A DNA stretch of 47,296 bases from Candidatus Jettenia ecosi (GTDB lineage Bacteria; Planctomycetota; Brocadiia; Brocadiales; Brocadiaceae): the NCBI GenBank assembly GCA_005524015.1, contig SULG01000020.1:1-47296 (forward strand), written 5' to 3'. Positions within the stretch are counted from its first letter, which is position 1. Each line of letters starts with the position of its first letter. The position numbers were made by a program, and so were the translations under genes. A model generated the notes under the pieces. It saw only the letters and a list, made by a program, of their open reading frames with translations, searched no databases and had not been told where the DNA came from. Shown here one piece after another: positions 25,441-34,358 of the stretch.

Positions 25441-25560
25441 TGTAGGGCAAGGCTTTAGCCTTGCTTCCCCGATGGAATGTACCTGGGTAAGAGCAACCCT
25501 AAAGGGTTGCCCTACAGAATTGAAATTCCTATACATTTAAATAGGCCTTTGGCAACTTTC
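25441..25560 (+). repeat. modular framed palindrome with TGTAGGGCAAGG cargo (copy 2)
   Basis: The palindrome 25441-25515 is followed by the border gaattgaaattcctatacat and then aggcctttggcaac. That order puts both border motifs side by side. A GTAGAGACGC palindrome follows at 25605-25632. Confidence 0.75.
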
Positions 25561-25604
25561 CAATGTCAGTTGATTAGTAACCAGCATCAGACTGACATGA
25601 GCCT

Positions 25605-25632
25605 GTAGAGACGCAATATTTTGCGTCTCTAC
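25605..25632. repeat. GTAGAGACGC palindrome (28 bp)
   Basis: Same hairpin as at 19114-19141 and inside MITE copy 2, here with an AATATT centre. It lies 45 bp before znuA, next to a small catgcc/ggcatg hairpin at about 25637-25653. The latter is followed by five T residues and could act as a weak terminator or leader structure. Confidence 0.7.
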
Positions 25633-25676
25633 GTGTCCATGCCTTTGTGGCATGATTTTTATAAAGGACGTACGAT

Positions 25677-26591
25677 ATGAAGATAAAATACCAAATATGC
25701 CTTTGTCTGTTATTTGTTTCCAGCTGGATGTCTGTTGCCCATGCAAAACTAAATATCGTCGCATCAACATCTGATTTGGGCGCCTTAGCTGCTGAAATTG
25801 GAAAAGATAAGGTTACCGTTACCAGCATTGCAAAACCCACAGAAGATCCCCACTTTGTGGATGCAAAACCCAGTTTTATTGTTAAACTAAATAAAGCAGA
25901 TATACTTATCGAGGGAGGATTGCAGTTGGAAATCGGCTGGTTACCACCTCTGGTTATGGGAGCAAGGAATAAAAAAATACTTCCGGGGCAAGCCGGATAT
26001 CTGACTGCCTCCAGGGGAGTTGAAATAGTAGATGTACCCAAAACCCCTGGCAATCGTTCTCTGGGCGATATTCATTCTTTTGGAAATCCACACTTCATAC
26101 TGGACCCATCCAATGGCAAAATAGTTGCGACACATATTTGTGAACGCCTCTGCCAAATCGATACCGTAAATTGTAACTATTATAAGAAGAATTTACAGGA
26201 TTTTATGAAAAGGCTAGACCAGAAATTATCCGAATGGCAAAAAATATTACAACCCTTTCAGGGAACAAAAATCGTTACGTATCATAAGACCTTTCCTTAT
26301 CTTGCACGACGATTTCATTTGAATGTATTGGGAACGCTTGAGCCAAAACCTGGCGTTCCACCTTCTCCCTCGCATCTAAACAGCCTTATTCCCATGATGA
26401 AAAAGGAAGGAGTAAAATTGATCATTATTGAAGAATTCCGGGAACGCAAGATACCTGAATTTGCTGCATCCCAGACAGGGGCAAAGATCGTTATCTTGCC
26501 CATCATGGTTGGAGGTCAAAAAGAAACCAAAGATTATGTAGCCCTTTTTGATTATATTATTAAGCAAATTGCATCAGCCCTTAAAGCGTAA
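25677..26591 (+). CDS. znuA: zinc/manganese ABC transporter, periplasmic binding protein
   Basis: The protein is 304 residues with a signal peptide at about 1-23 and AAGGA nine bases upstream of the ATG. It is a cluster A-I (TroA/ZnuA) binding protein. Metal ligands at family positions are H59 in EDPHF, H139 in GNPHF and H203 in YHKTFPYL, with a C-terminal acidic residue completing the site. It lacks the His-rich loop between the first two ligands that many ZnuA proteins have, so manganese, or zinc without an accessory loop, is possible. The ATPase and permease genes follow directly. Confidence 0.88.
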   Translation: MKIKYQICLCLLFVSSWMSVAHAKLNIVASTSDLGALAAEIGKDKVTVTSIAKPTEDPHFVDAKPSFIVKLNKADILIEGGLQLEIGWLPPLVMGARNKKILPGQAGYLTASRGVEIVDVPKTPGNRSLGDIHSFGNPHFILDPSNGKIVATHICERLCQIDTVNCNYYKKNLQDFMKRLDQKLSEWQKILQPFQGTKIVTYHKTFPYLARRFHLNVLGTLEPKPGVPPSPSHLNSLIPMMKKEGVKLIIIEEFRERKIPEFAASQTGAKIVILPIMVGGQKETKDYVALFDYIIKQIASALKA

Positions 26592-26625
26592 ATTATATCC
26601 ACAGATTTCTCTGAATAATACAGAT

Positions 26626-27327
26626 ATGGATACAGACAACTGCATCACACTGAAAGACCTGGCTATCGGGTATAAAGGGAAAATCATCCTCAGTGATATT
26701 AATTTCTCATTAAAAAAAGGGGAATTTACAGTCCTGTTTGGATCAAACGGTTCAGGCAAAACCACATTGTTCAAGACCATTTTACGGATTATTCCCCCTA
26801 TTCAGGGTACCATCCTTTATGGTAATAGCCAGTATCCGAAATTTGGTTATGTACCGCAACGCAAATATTTAGATGAAATATATCCATTTACCGCAGAAGA
26901 AGTAGTATTAATGGGCACTTTCGGATCGGTAAAACCATTTAGCCCGATTCCTGCCTCAAATCATATTTTAGTGAACCAATGTTTAAAGGATGTTGGAATG
27001 TTTGAGTTAAGAAAACAATTGTTCTCCGAGCTATCCGGAGGGCAAAAACAGCGTATACTGATAGCCCGGTCACTTGTGACAAAACCTGATGTTTTACTGC
27101 TTGACGAACCTATTACCGGAGTTGATATCCATGCACAAAGGAAGATTACAGAGCTTATTTCTGAATTACATAAAAAGCGCAAATTAACGATTATGATGGT
27201 TACCCACGAGGTTCATCATATTCCAAGATGGGTAAATAAAATAATCCATATTCATCACTATAAAGTGGTACTTGGCTCATTGGAAGAGATAATTTCTTTA
27301 TCAAGAATTGATGAAATACCAAATTAG
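26626..27327 (+). CDS. znuC: zinc/manganese ABC transporter, ATP-binding protein
   Basis: The protein is 233 residues from the ATG at 26626. An in-frame ATG at 26548 would add 26 residues overlapping znuA with no domain content. The Walker A is GSNGSGKTT (39-47), the signature LSGGQ (136-140), the Walker B ends D160-E161, and the switch His194 is in VTHE. It energises metal import together with the flanking ZnuA and ZnuB. Confidence 0.9.
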   Translation: MDTDNCITLKDLAIGYKGKIILSDINFSLKKGEFTVLFGSNGSGKTTLFKTILRIIPPIQGTILYGNSQYPKFGYVPQRKYLDEIYPFTAEEVVLMGTFGSVKPFSPIPASNHILVNQCLKDVGMFELRKQLFSELSGGQKQRILIARSLVTKPDVLLLDEPITGVDIHAQRKITELISELHKKRKLTIMMVTHEVHHIPRWVNKIIHIHHYKVVLGSLEEIISLSRIDEIPN

Positions 27328-27339
27328 GAATACGTATAC

Positions 27340-28206
27340 ATGGAACAATTAGGAGAAATATTGAATCCGCATTTTCTTTTGCGAAATGCCCTGTATGCAG
27401 GATTATTGGTAGGCCTCGTATGCCCACAAGTGGGTATATTTTTTGTATTACGCCGTATGATTTTACTAGGCATAGCCTTACCTCAGGTATCAAATGCCGG
27501 AATTGCCTTTGCATTTTTAATGCATACCTTAGGATGGCATCTCTTCTACCATATGGAATCTGAAAAGGTTATGGCTCTGTCAGGTTCGATCGTTTTCACG
27601 TTCATTGCTATATTTACCCTGGCAATTCTCGAACGCAAGCAAAAAGGGTTTGCTGAAAATCGTATAGGTTTTACCTATGCCCTTGCAGGAGCGGCCTCCA
27701 TACTGTTTGTTGCCTGGAATCCGTATGGACAAACAGAAGTACTTTCTATGCTTAAAGGAGAGATTATCTCTATTCCGGATATTTATGTGTTATCAATGCT
27801 TATTATTTATGGCACTATTTTCATTTTTTTAATCGGTTTTCATCGCAATTTTATCCTGGTATCATATGATATCGACATGGCTACCACCCTTGGTAAAAAT
27901 GTTATCCTGTGGGACACCCTCCTCTACCTGATCATCGGTATCATTATATCATTCGGTGTAATGACCGTTGGACCGTTGGTTATATTTGGTTTCCTCCTGA
28001 TACCGCCAATGGCTGCGAAAATGGTCACCCGGGGTATCTTCCTTTTCTGCATTGTTTCCTCTATTATCGGAACTTTCACATCTTTTATTGGCTTTTATAT
28101 CTCATACCGTTTCGATCTTCCAACAGGCCCCACTGATGTAGCATTGCTTTGCGTCATATTTGTGATGCTCTCCTTAGGGAAAATATTTTTCCGGCTCAAG
28201 AGATAG
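27340..28206 (+). CDS. znuB: zinc/manganese ABC transporter, permease (ABC-3 family)
   Basis: The protein is 288 residues with about eight or nine membrane helices. AGGA lies ten bases upstream, and the gene starts 12 nt after znuC. Family features are the early FVLRRMILLGIALPQVSNAGIAFAF stretch, the central DMATTLGKN (coupling helix that contacts the ATPase) and the GPLVIFGFLLIPPMAA block. It is the channel for the metal delivered by ZnuA. Confidence 0.9.
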   Translation: MEQLGEILNPHFLLRNALYAGLLVGLVCPQVGIFFVLRRMILLGIALPQVSNAGIAFAFLMHTLGWHLFYHMESEKVMALSGSIVFTFIAIFTLAILERKQKGFAENRIGFTYALAGAASILFVAWNPYGQTEVLSMLKGEIISIPDIYVLSMLIIYGTIFIFLIGFHRNFILVSYDIDMATTLGKNVILWDTLLYLIIGIIISFGVMTVGPLVIFGFLLIPPMAAKMVTRGIFLFCIVSSIIGTFTSFIGFYISYRFDLPTGPTDVALLCVIFVMLSLGKIFFRLKR

Positions 28207-28365
28207 GTTGCATGTCTACCCCTGTATCGATATAATTACTACGATAACTTTTTCTGCAATAGTGCCATACAGGCACTGGAATGGAAAAAGTTTATTGATG
28301 ACGGAACCAAAAGACTTTTTTATTATTGATAAATCCATAAGCGTTGATACCTTTTGGATTAAACT

Positions 28366-29379
28366 ATGAGGAGAGGTATATTGAATAAGAGAAATATTGT
28401 AAGTGTTGCAACTGTTTGCAGTCTTGTGATGGTAACATTATGTAATCCAGCCCGTTGCTTTTCTCAGGAAGGAAAAGAAAGAGGCACAAGTGATACTGCC
28501 AGTAAAGTCGAAAAAGATAGCTCATTCAACAATATTAATACTGCGCGTGAACAGTATAAGCAAGGCTTACATTATGCAAAGTATGGCCTTTTTGAAGAAG
28601 CGATAGAGATGTTTAAAAAATCGCTAGCCAAAAATCCCAACAATGTGGATGCGTATAACAATCTGGGGCTCGCATATACCCAAAAGGGCATGTTTGATAA
28701 CGCTATTGAGGCATTTCAGAAGGTTATAGAACAAAAACCCGATAATGTCGATGCTCATTATAATTTAGGTACTGCATATTTTGATACGGGTCGTTTTGAT
28801 AAGGCTATTGAAAGCTTTAAAAAAACCGTTCAGATAAAACCCGATCATCGGACTGCTTACTCCCTCCTGGGAATTGCATATTCAAAAGTCGGCAAATACG
28901 ATGATGCAATCCAGACATTGAAAAAACGCATAGAGTTAGACCCAAATCTGGCAATAGCCCATTCAAACTTAGGTATTGTTTATTCTATGAAGGGCAGGGA
29001 CAAGGAAGCTATGAAAGAATACACGAAGGCATTAGAAATTGACCCAGGCCATGAAAGTGCACTGTACAATACAGCGCTTTTATACGATAAAACAGGAGAT
29101 ACAGATAAGGCTATTCAATATTATATAAAGGCAACCGAGTCAAATGTAAGTAATGCAGATGCCCAGTATCGGTTGGGCAAAAATTATATAAAGAAAAAAC
29201 AATATGACGATGCAATCAATGCCTTTCAAATAGCGGTAATGACAAATCCAGACAATGCAGAAATCTATCAGGATATCGGCAATGCCTATAAGGCAAAAGG
29301 TATGAAGAAGGAAGCAGAGGGATATTTCTCTTTATACAAGAAGCAGACAAAGGGAAAGAAGAAAGCAGCAGCAAAATAG
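28366..29379 (+). CDS. exported eight-TPR protein
   Basis: The protein is 337 residues. The first ATG at 28366 itself lies in the sequence ATGAGGAGAGG. A TTG at 28381 has that AGGAG in ideal position, so the true start may be five codons later. A signal peptide (about 12-32) leads into a short polar linker and eight consecutive TPR units of 34 residues (about 62-330). Examples are AYNNLGLAYTQKGMFDNAIE and AHYNLGTAYFDTGRFDKAIE. TPR arrays bind partner proteins, here in the periplasm. The C-terminus is Lys/Ala-rich. The partner is unknown, and it is not obviously linked to the znu genes 160 bp upstream. Confidence 0.8.
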   Translation: MRRGILNKRNIVSVATVCSLVMVTLCNPARCFSQEGKERGTSDTASKVEKDSSFNNINTAREQYKQGLHYAKYGLFEEAIEMFKKSLAKNPNNVDAYNNLGLAYTQKGMFDNAIEAFQKVIEQKPDNVDAHYNLGTAYFDTGRFDKAIESFKKTVQIKPDHRTAYSLLGIAYSKVGKYDDAIQTLKKRIELDPNLAIAHSNLGIVYSMKGRDKEAMKEYTKALEIDPGHESALYNTALLYDKTGDTDKAIQYYIKATESNVSNADAQYRLGKNYIKKKQYDDAINAFQIAVMTNPDNAEIYQDIGNAYKAKGMKKEAEGYFSLYKKQTKGKKKAAAK

Positions 29380-29445
29380 TGAAATACTAAGGGAGAAGCA
29401 AGGTAAACCACGAAGCACACGAAGAGCACGAAGAAAGAGTAAATG

Positions 29446-29592
29446 AGGCCTTTCGGCGACTTTTTTATAGCACCTCTGTAGGGGAGAACCTTGTGTTCGC
29501 CCAAATGAAAAACAAACACAAACGTTCTGGATTGTACAGGGCAAGGGCGAACACAAGGTTCTCCCCTACAAAAGAACATTGAAATTCCTATA
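29446..29592 (+). repeat. modular framed palindrome with GGGGAGAACC cargo (copy 3)
   Basis: The left border is aggcctttcggcgacttttttata, the inverted repeat is 29478-29569, and the right border is attgaaattcctatac. It is preceded at 29390-29445 by a block of cacgaagcacacgaagagcacgaag repeats that recurs near 243 and 4450. Confidence 0.8.
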
Positions 29593-29599
29593 CATGTAC

Positions 29600-29690
29600 G
29601 TAGGGCAAGGCTTCAGCCTTGCCTCCCCCGCTTGAACGTGCACAGGGATGGCAACCCTAAAGGGTTGCCCTACAGAATTGAAATTCCTAA
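29600..29690 (+). repeat. modular framed palindrome with TAGGGCAAGG cargo (copy 3)
   Basis: The palindrome 29600-29673 with an inner aaccctaaagggtt is followed by the border gaattgaaattcctaata. It shares the border of the preceding unit, so adjacent units appear to use one border between them. Confidence 0.72.
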
Positions 29691-29693
29691 TAA

Positions 29694-29791
29694 CTTTTTA
29701 GATACACGACATATGGCGCTTAAAGACAACCCCCTTGCCCCCTTTCCTAAGGGGGATTTGGGGGAGACATACGTTTGAATTTCCTATGCAT
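29694..29791 (+). repeat. 98-bp direct repeat, copy 2
   Basis: Nearly the same as 25297-25394. It lies in the same relative order after a TAGGGCAAGG-type unit border. A degenerate GTAGAGACGC palindrome follows at about 29797-29824, then a gacaggatgaac/gttcatcctgtc inverted repeat at about 29859-29905. Confidence 0.85.
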
Positions 29792-29986
29792 GAACGTAGA
29801 AGACGCAAGGTTTTGCGTCTCTCTCCTGATATTACATGGATAAAAAGAATTCGTTAAGACAGGATGAACAGAATTATTATTTTTATCTTGTTCATCCTGT
29901 CTCAATAAAAACAAATTGGAACTCTCTCATTCTTCACGTACTTCATGCTCTTCGTGGTGTTTTAAAAATGTGGGTAAGAATACGTC

Positions 29987-30218
29987 TATAGCATCCAACA
30001 GATGAAACCGAACAGAATGTGGGGAAAGTTGAGTCTTTGGCTCATAGGTAAGCGTATGAAATGGAGAGGATTCTTAACCTGTCATTGCGAGGGTAGTGTC
30101 CGAAGCAATCCCTTGAATATTTTAGAAGAGATTGCTTCGGGAAAGACCCTCGCAATGACAGACAGGGTAATCCTTCTTCAGTTGATGATATGTTCGGTTT
30201 CATCATTTGGATACTATA
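29987..30218. mobile_element. MITE-like element, copy 5 (232 bp)
   Basis: A complete copy, nearly the same as copy 3, with both terminal inverted repeats and the inner hairpin. It ends 75 bp before murD, so it lies within or just upstream of the murD promoter region. The enclosed 85- to 100-residue ORFs on both strands are products of the element. Confidence 0.85.
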
Positions 30219-30293
30219 GAACAAGGGGTTTCGGTCTCTGCCTGGAAACAGGTTTATATTTTGTTTTGAGTAAATACTATATTTATACAATCT

Positions 30294-31676
30294 ATGCATT
30301 ATGAGTTTAAAAACAAAAAAATCACTGTTATGGGGTTAGGCTCTTTTGGCGGCGGTGTGGGTGTAGCTCAATTTCTTGCAAAACAAGGCGCTCTCGTTAC
30401 GATAACTGATTTAAGGAATATGCCAGAACTTTCTTCATCCATAAAACAGCTTGAAGGACTCCCTATTTCATATAAACTCGGAGGACATTGCGAAGAAGAT
30501 TTTATCAATACAGATATGGTTGTTGTTAACCCCGCCGTGCCAGATAATTCAAAATTTCTACAAATTGCAAGAAATAACCAGGTACCGTTACATACCGAAA
30601 TAAATATTTTTTTCTCCTTATGTCCTGCCCCTATTATCGGTATTACCGGCAGCAACGGAAAATCAACTACAACCGCTCTTCTTGGTAAAGTACTCCAGCA
30701 AACCTCTCGTACAACATGGATTGGAGGAAATATCGGGAGGTCTTTACTGACAAATCTTGAAGAGATAAAACCTCAGGGAATTGTAGTTCTTGAACTCTCC
30801 AGTTTTCAACTGAAAGAACTATCGGGTATCAAAAAAAGTCCACACATTTCCATTGTAACCAACATATCTCCCAATCATCTTGACAGACACACAGGTATGG
30901 ATGATTACATTCAAGCGAAAAAAACTATTATCACCTATCAAAAACCGGGGGATTACGCTATTCTTAACTATGATGATCCCGAGTTAAGAAGATGGGAGCA
31001 AGAGTGCAAAAGCCATGTTTTATGGTACAGTGCAAGACAAAGAATAAAAAACGGCGCATGGATAAAAGATGGTAATATTGTATTATCTATCTATGGCCAG
31101 GAAAGAGTGATAGCATGCACATCCAGAATCAAGATACCAGGGAATCACAACCTTCAGAATATTTTGGCGGCCTCTTGTGCTGCCTACCTGGCGGGCGCCC
31201 ACGAGCAACACATGGAAAGAATTATGACAAACTTTGGTGGATTGGAGCACCGTCTGGAATTTGTGCGGGAAATACAGGGTGTACGGTATTACAACGACTC
31301 CAAGTCCACTACACCAGAATCGGCCATTGCCGCTATGAGAGCCTTTCAGGAACCGGTAATACTTATTGCCGGTGGAATTGATAAGGGAAGTAATTTTGAG
31401 GAATTTGCTGAAACCTGCATACAACAAACTAAAGCTATTGTTCTGATCGGAAAAATGGCGCATAAAATACAAGAGCTTATCCTGCAAAAAACAGAGGGAG
31501 AGAAAAAGCTCTCAATATTCATATCAAACACCTTCAGAGAGGCATTTCAGCAAGCCCATGGTATCGCAAAAACAGGAGAAATTGTACTGCTCTCCCCTGC
31601 TTGTGCCAGTTATGATATGTTTCTGAATTATGAAGAACGAGGGAGGCAATTTAAGAATATGGTGCAAGCTTTATGA
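30294..31676 (+). CDS. murD: UDP-N-acetylmuramoyl-L-alanine--D-glutamate ligase
   Basis: The protein is 460 residues. The N-terminal UDP-binding domain has VMGLGSFGGGVG (12-23). The ATP loop is GITGSNGKSTTT (116-127). The central domain contains NISPNHLDRH, and the C-terminal domain has YYNDSKSTTPES. It adds D-Glu to UDP-MurNAc-L-Ala in the cytoplasm, so the organism should make peptidoglycan. MurD is usually inside a mur/fts cluster; here it stands alone between an eight-TPR gene and a convergent glycosyltransferase gene. The 5' region is short and has been remodelled by the MITE copy. Confidence 0.93.
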   Translation: MHYEFKNKKITVMGLGSFGGGVGVAQFLAKQGALVTITDLRNMPELSSSIKQLEGLPISYKLGGHCEEDFINTDMVVVNPAVPDNSKFLQIARNNQVPLHTEINIFFSLCPAPIIGITGSNGKSTTTALLGKVLQQTSRTTWIGGNIGRSLLTNLEEIKPQGIVVLELSSFQLKELSGIKKSPHISIVTNISPNHLDRHTGMDDYIQAKKTIITYQKPGDYAILNYDDPELRRWEQECKSHVLWYSARQRIKNGAWIKDGNIVLSIYGQERVIACTSRIKIPGNHNLQNILAASCAAYLAGAHEQHMERIMTNFGGLEHRLEFVREIQGVRYYNDSKSTTPESAIAAMRAFQEPVILIAGGIDKGSNFEEFAETCIQQTKAIVLIGKMAHKIQELILQKTEGEKKLSIFISNTFREAFQQAHGIAKTGEIVLLSPACASYDMFLNYEERGRQFKNMVQAL

Positions 31677-31763
31677 TCCATGGTGCAGTATAGTACGGCT
31701 ACGGCAAAAAGTTTCCAAAGTAATCGTAAGGCCATCATAATTCATTGTTTTATAAATCCTGAC

Positions 31764-32897
31764 CTACTTTTTATTTCCCGTGTAGTCAGGTATGCTAAAA
31801 TTTGGCTTATCAGCAATAAGTCTCATATATTTAGCCGTTATATCATCCCAATTGTATTTTGATTGAACACGTCTTTTTGCTTTATCTGAGATATCTTCCT
31901 GTTCATGAGATGAATATAGTTCAATTCTTTTTATAAGAACAGGAATATCATGTGAACCAGTAAAGTATAATGCAATGTCACCCGCTACTTCCCGGTTAAA
32001 TCGATTATCATGCGCAATCACAATATTTCCGCAACCAAGAGCTTCAAGTAAGGATGGATTTGTCCCGCCCGCTGTATGGCCATGAAAATAAGCTAATGAA
32101 TGGGAGCGGAGCGCCTGCAGTTTTAATTTATCATAGACAGTACCAATAAAACGAATACGATCATCTTTTAACCTTAATAAACACTCCACATACGGTGTTC
32201 TTGTTGTATGGTCACCAACAATGACAAGGGGATAAGAGCTACCAGAAGCGATAAATCCCTCTATTACTTCTAATACGCTATTCTCTGGCTCTAATCTGCA
32301 TACCACAAGATAATATGCCTTAGCATACAATTTCCACTCCTGTAATAAAATCAACAAGGGGAGAAACTTCAGACACACAGGCGCCGTATGGAATAACTGA
32401 ACATGGTGGCGCATATGTTTATGCCGTAATTGTAAATGCTCCTTAATACCATCGGCATCAGCAATAAGTTGATTTGGCATATACATAGCAGCAGTTTCCA
32501 TACATTTGAACCATAGTTTAGCAAAAGCGCCACATTTGGAGCGAGCCCATTCAATACCATCCATGTTTAACCAAACCCGATTTCCCCATAAACGTGGAAT
32601 AAAACATACTATGCTAGCACCGTAGCCTAACATATAAACTATGTCAAACCTATTTCTGGCATGCCAAAGGCAAAGAAAATCAAACCAAATAGTAGTAAGA
32701 GGACCTAAATGAAAGGAAGGAATATATACCAAATGAACGCCCTTATAAGTATTTGGCTGTTGGTTATTGTCTGCCTTACAATATACCGTTACATCAATAC
32801 CTTGCTGGGCAAGACGGACAGCCAATTCTTCCGCAAATGTCTCAAAGCCACCATATTTGGCTGGTATACCCCGAGTTCCAAGAATAGCTACTTTCAA
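31764..32897 (-). CDS. DUF1972-type GT4 glycosyltransferase, second copy in window
   Basis: The protein is 377 residues with a GT-B fold. GTRGIPAKYGGFE (7-19) and YFHGHTAGGTNPSLLEALG match the paralogue at 6686-7804 at the same places, though the rest has diverged and the base composition is less AT-rich. It is convergent with murD. The upstream gene on the same strand, korC, starts more than 100 bp away. It is likely a transferase of a cell-surface polysaccharide; donor and acceptor are unknown. Confidence 0.82.
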   Translation of the reverse strand: MKVAILGTRGIPAKYGGFETFAEELAVRLAQQGIDVTVYCKADNNQQPNTYKGVHLVYIPSFHLGPLTTIWFDFLCLWHARNRFDIVYMLGYGASIVCFIPRLWGNRVWLNMDGIEWARSKCGAFAKLWFKCMETAAMYMPNQLIADADGIKEHLQLRHKHMRHHVQLFHTAPVCLKFLPLLILLQEWKLYAKAYYLVVCRLEPENSVLEVIEGFIASGSSYPLVIVGDHTTRTPYVECLLRLKDDRIRFIGTVYDKLKLQALRSHSLAYFHGHTAGGTNPSLLEALGCGNIVIAHDNRFNREVAGDIALYFTGSHDIPVLIKRIELYSSHEQEDISDKAKRRVQSKYNWDDITAKYMRLIADKPNFSIPDYTGNKK

Positions 32898-32966
32898 AAT
32901 ATTACCTAACTCATATCCATTGGCATAAAGTGAAAACTATAATCAAAGACTGAGAGAGATGCAACC

Positions 32967-33509
32967 TTATAAGAGAGATTCTATCACTTGCATACCGCTC
33001 TCAAAGGCTTGCTTATTGATAAGAAATAATTCCCCTTTTTTCTGTTTTAACATTATCCGCAATTGGTCTAAAACATGATCGGTAGAAAATAACTTTTTAA
33101 TTGCTATATAGGCGCCTAACATAACGATATTGGAAACAAGCACACTTCCCAGCTTGCTGGCAATCTCTGTTGCCGGCACATTGTATATTTTTACATGAGG
33201 AAGATTATCTGATTTGCTCATGGAGGAATTTAAGATAAGTAACCCGTCATGCTTCAACATATCCTTAAATTTTTGATACGAGGGTTGATTCATTATGATA
33301 AGAGTATCAGCAACCTCGATGAGTGGAGAAAAGATTTCTTCCGTTGAAATAATAAGGTGATATACAGCCGTCCCTCCTCTTACTTCAGTACCGTAGGAGG
33401 GAAAATAAGTAACATATTTGTCATTGGTCATAGCCGTCTGAGCAAGCAACTTACCTAACAGCATCATTCCCTGTCCGCCAAAACCGGCTAAGATTATCTT
33501 TTCCGTCAT
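32967..33509 (-). CDS. korC: 2-oxoacid:ferredoxin oxidoreductase, gamma subunit
   Basis: The protein is 180 residues. The N-terminal GFGGQGM loop (9-15) and the YFPSYGTEVRGGTA segment are typical of the gamma domain of the pyruvate/2-oxoglutarate ferredoxin oxidoreductase family. It is the last gene of the korDABC set, separated from korB by about 88 nt. The complex oxidatively decarboxylates a 2-oxoacid to the acyl-CoA with reduced ferredoxin, or runs in reverse for carboxylation. Confidence 0.88.
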   Translation of the reverse strand: MTEKIILAGFGGQGMMLLGKLLAQTAMTNDKYVTYFPSYGTEVRGGTAVYHLIISTEEIFSPLIEVADTLIIMNQPSYQKFKDMLKHDGLLILNSSMSKSDNLPHVKIYNVPATEIASKLGSVLVSNIVMLGAYIAIKKLFSTDHVLDQLRIMLKQKKGELFLINKQAFESGMQVIESLL

Positions 33510-33597
33510 AGTTATAATTATTTAGCTACGAATGGACACGAGTCTACACGAATAACGAAGGTATTATAATAGGTATTATACATTTGCATAGCTAAAT

Positions 33598-34344
33598 TTA
33601 AGTTTTGCGCTCCCAATCTTTCACCACTCCCAGGGGAAAGGTAAGAGACATCTCTTCATCAATATATTTCATTGCTTCATTAGCGTCCATTCTCCAGTAA
33701 ATTGGACAGGGGGAAAGAACCTCTATGAGAGAAAACCCTCGCTTTTCTATCTGAGTCTTAAAACCCTTCTCAAGAGCCTTCTTTGTCTTTCGAATATTTT
33801 CCGGAGAGGAGATGCTAACTCTCTCCAGATAACTGCTACCATCAAGAACGGCCAGTAATTCACATACACGGATGGGATATCCATAATTCATCGCATCACG
33901 GCCCGAGGGCGTGGTGATAGTTTTCTGCCCGATTAAGGTTGTTGGAGCCATCTGTCCGCTTGTCATGCCATAAACAGCGTTATTAACAAAGATAAAGGTA
34001 ATATTCTCTCCTCTGTTGGCAGCATGAATAATTTCTGCTGTCCCGATTGCTGCCAGGTCGCCGTCCCCCTGGTAAGCAAACACAATGTGGTCAGGATGAA
34101 CTCTTTTGATACCGGTAGCTACAGCAGGCGGGCGGCCATGAGCAGCTTCGCACATGTCGATATCAAGATAATTATAAGCAAGAACGGAACAACCTACCGG
34201 AGCTAGCCCAATAGTTTTGCCTCGAATATCCCATGCATCAATAATCTCTGCAATCAGCCTCAACACAATTCCATGACCGCAACCTGGACAAAAATGTGTT
34301 GGTGTTTCTGTAAGCGCCTTTGGTTTTTCATATATTAGTTGCAT
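33598..34344 (-). CDS. korB: 2-oxoacid:ferredoxin oxidoreductase, beta (TPP) subunit
   Basis: The protein is 248 residues. CPGCGHG (19-25) near the N-terminus and the thiamine diphosphate motif GDGDLAAIG...FVNNAVYGMT are complete. The short beta subunit fits the 2-oxoglutarate (Kor) or branched-chain (Vor) type better than pyruvate enzymes with long beta chains. It starts 14 nt after korA. Confidence 0.9.
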   Translation of the reverse strand: MQLIYEKPKALTETPTHFCPGCGHGIVLRLIAEIIDAWDIRGKTIGLAPVGCSVLAYNYLDIDMCEAAHGRPPAVATGIKRVHPDHIVFAYQGDGDLAAIGTAEIIHAANRGENITFIFVNNAVYGMTSGQMAPTTLIGQKTITTPSGRDAMNYGYPIRVCELLAVLDGSSYLERVSISSPENIRKTKKALEKGFKTQIEKRGFSLIEVLSPCPIYWRMDANEAMKYIDEEMSLTFPLGVVKDWERKT

Positions 34345-34358
34345 AGTACCAATCTCAA

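Noticed and set aside
25637-25660. Rho-independent terminator before znuA
   Set aside because: The catgcc/ggcatg stem is only 6 bp and the T-run is short; kept only as a remark in the adjacent feature.
29600-29905. Possible CRISPR array because of many short repeats
   Set aside because: Units are palindromic and of different kinds, spacers are not of uniform length, and no cas gene is present.
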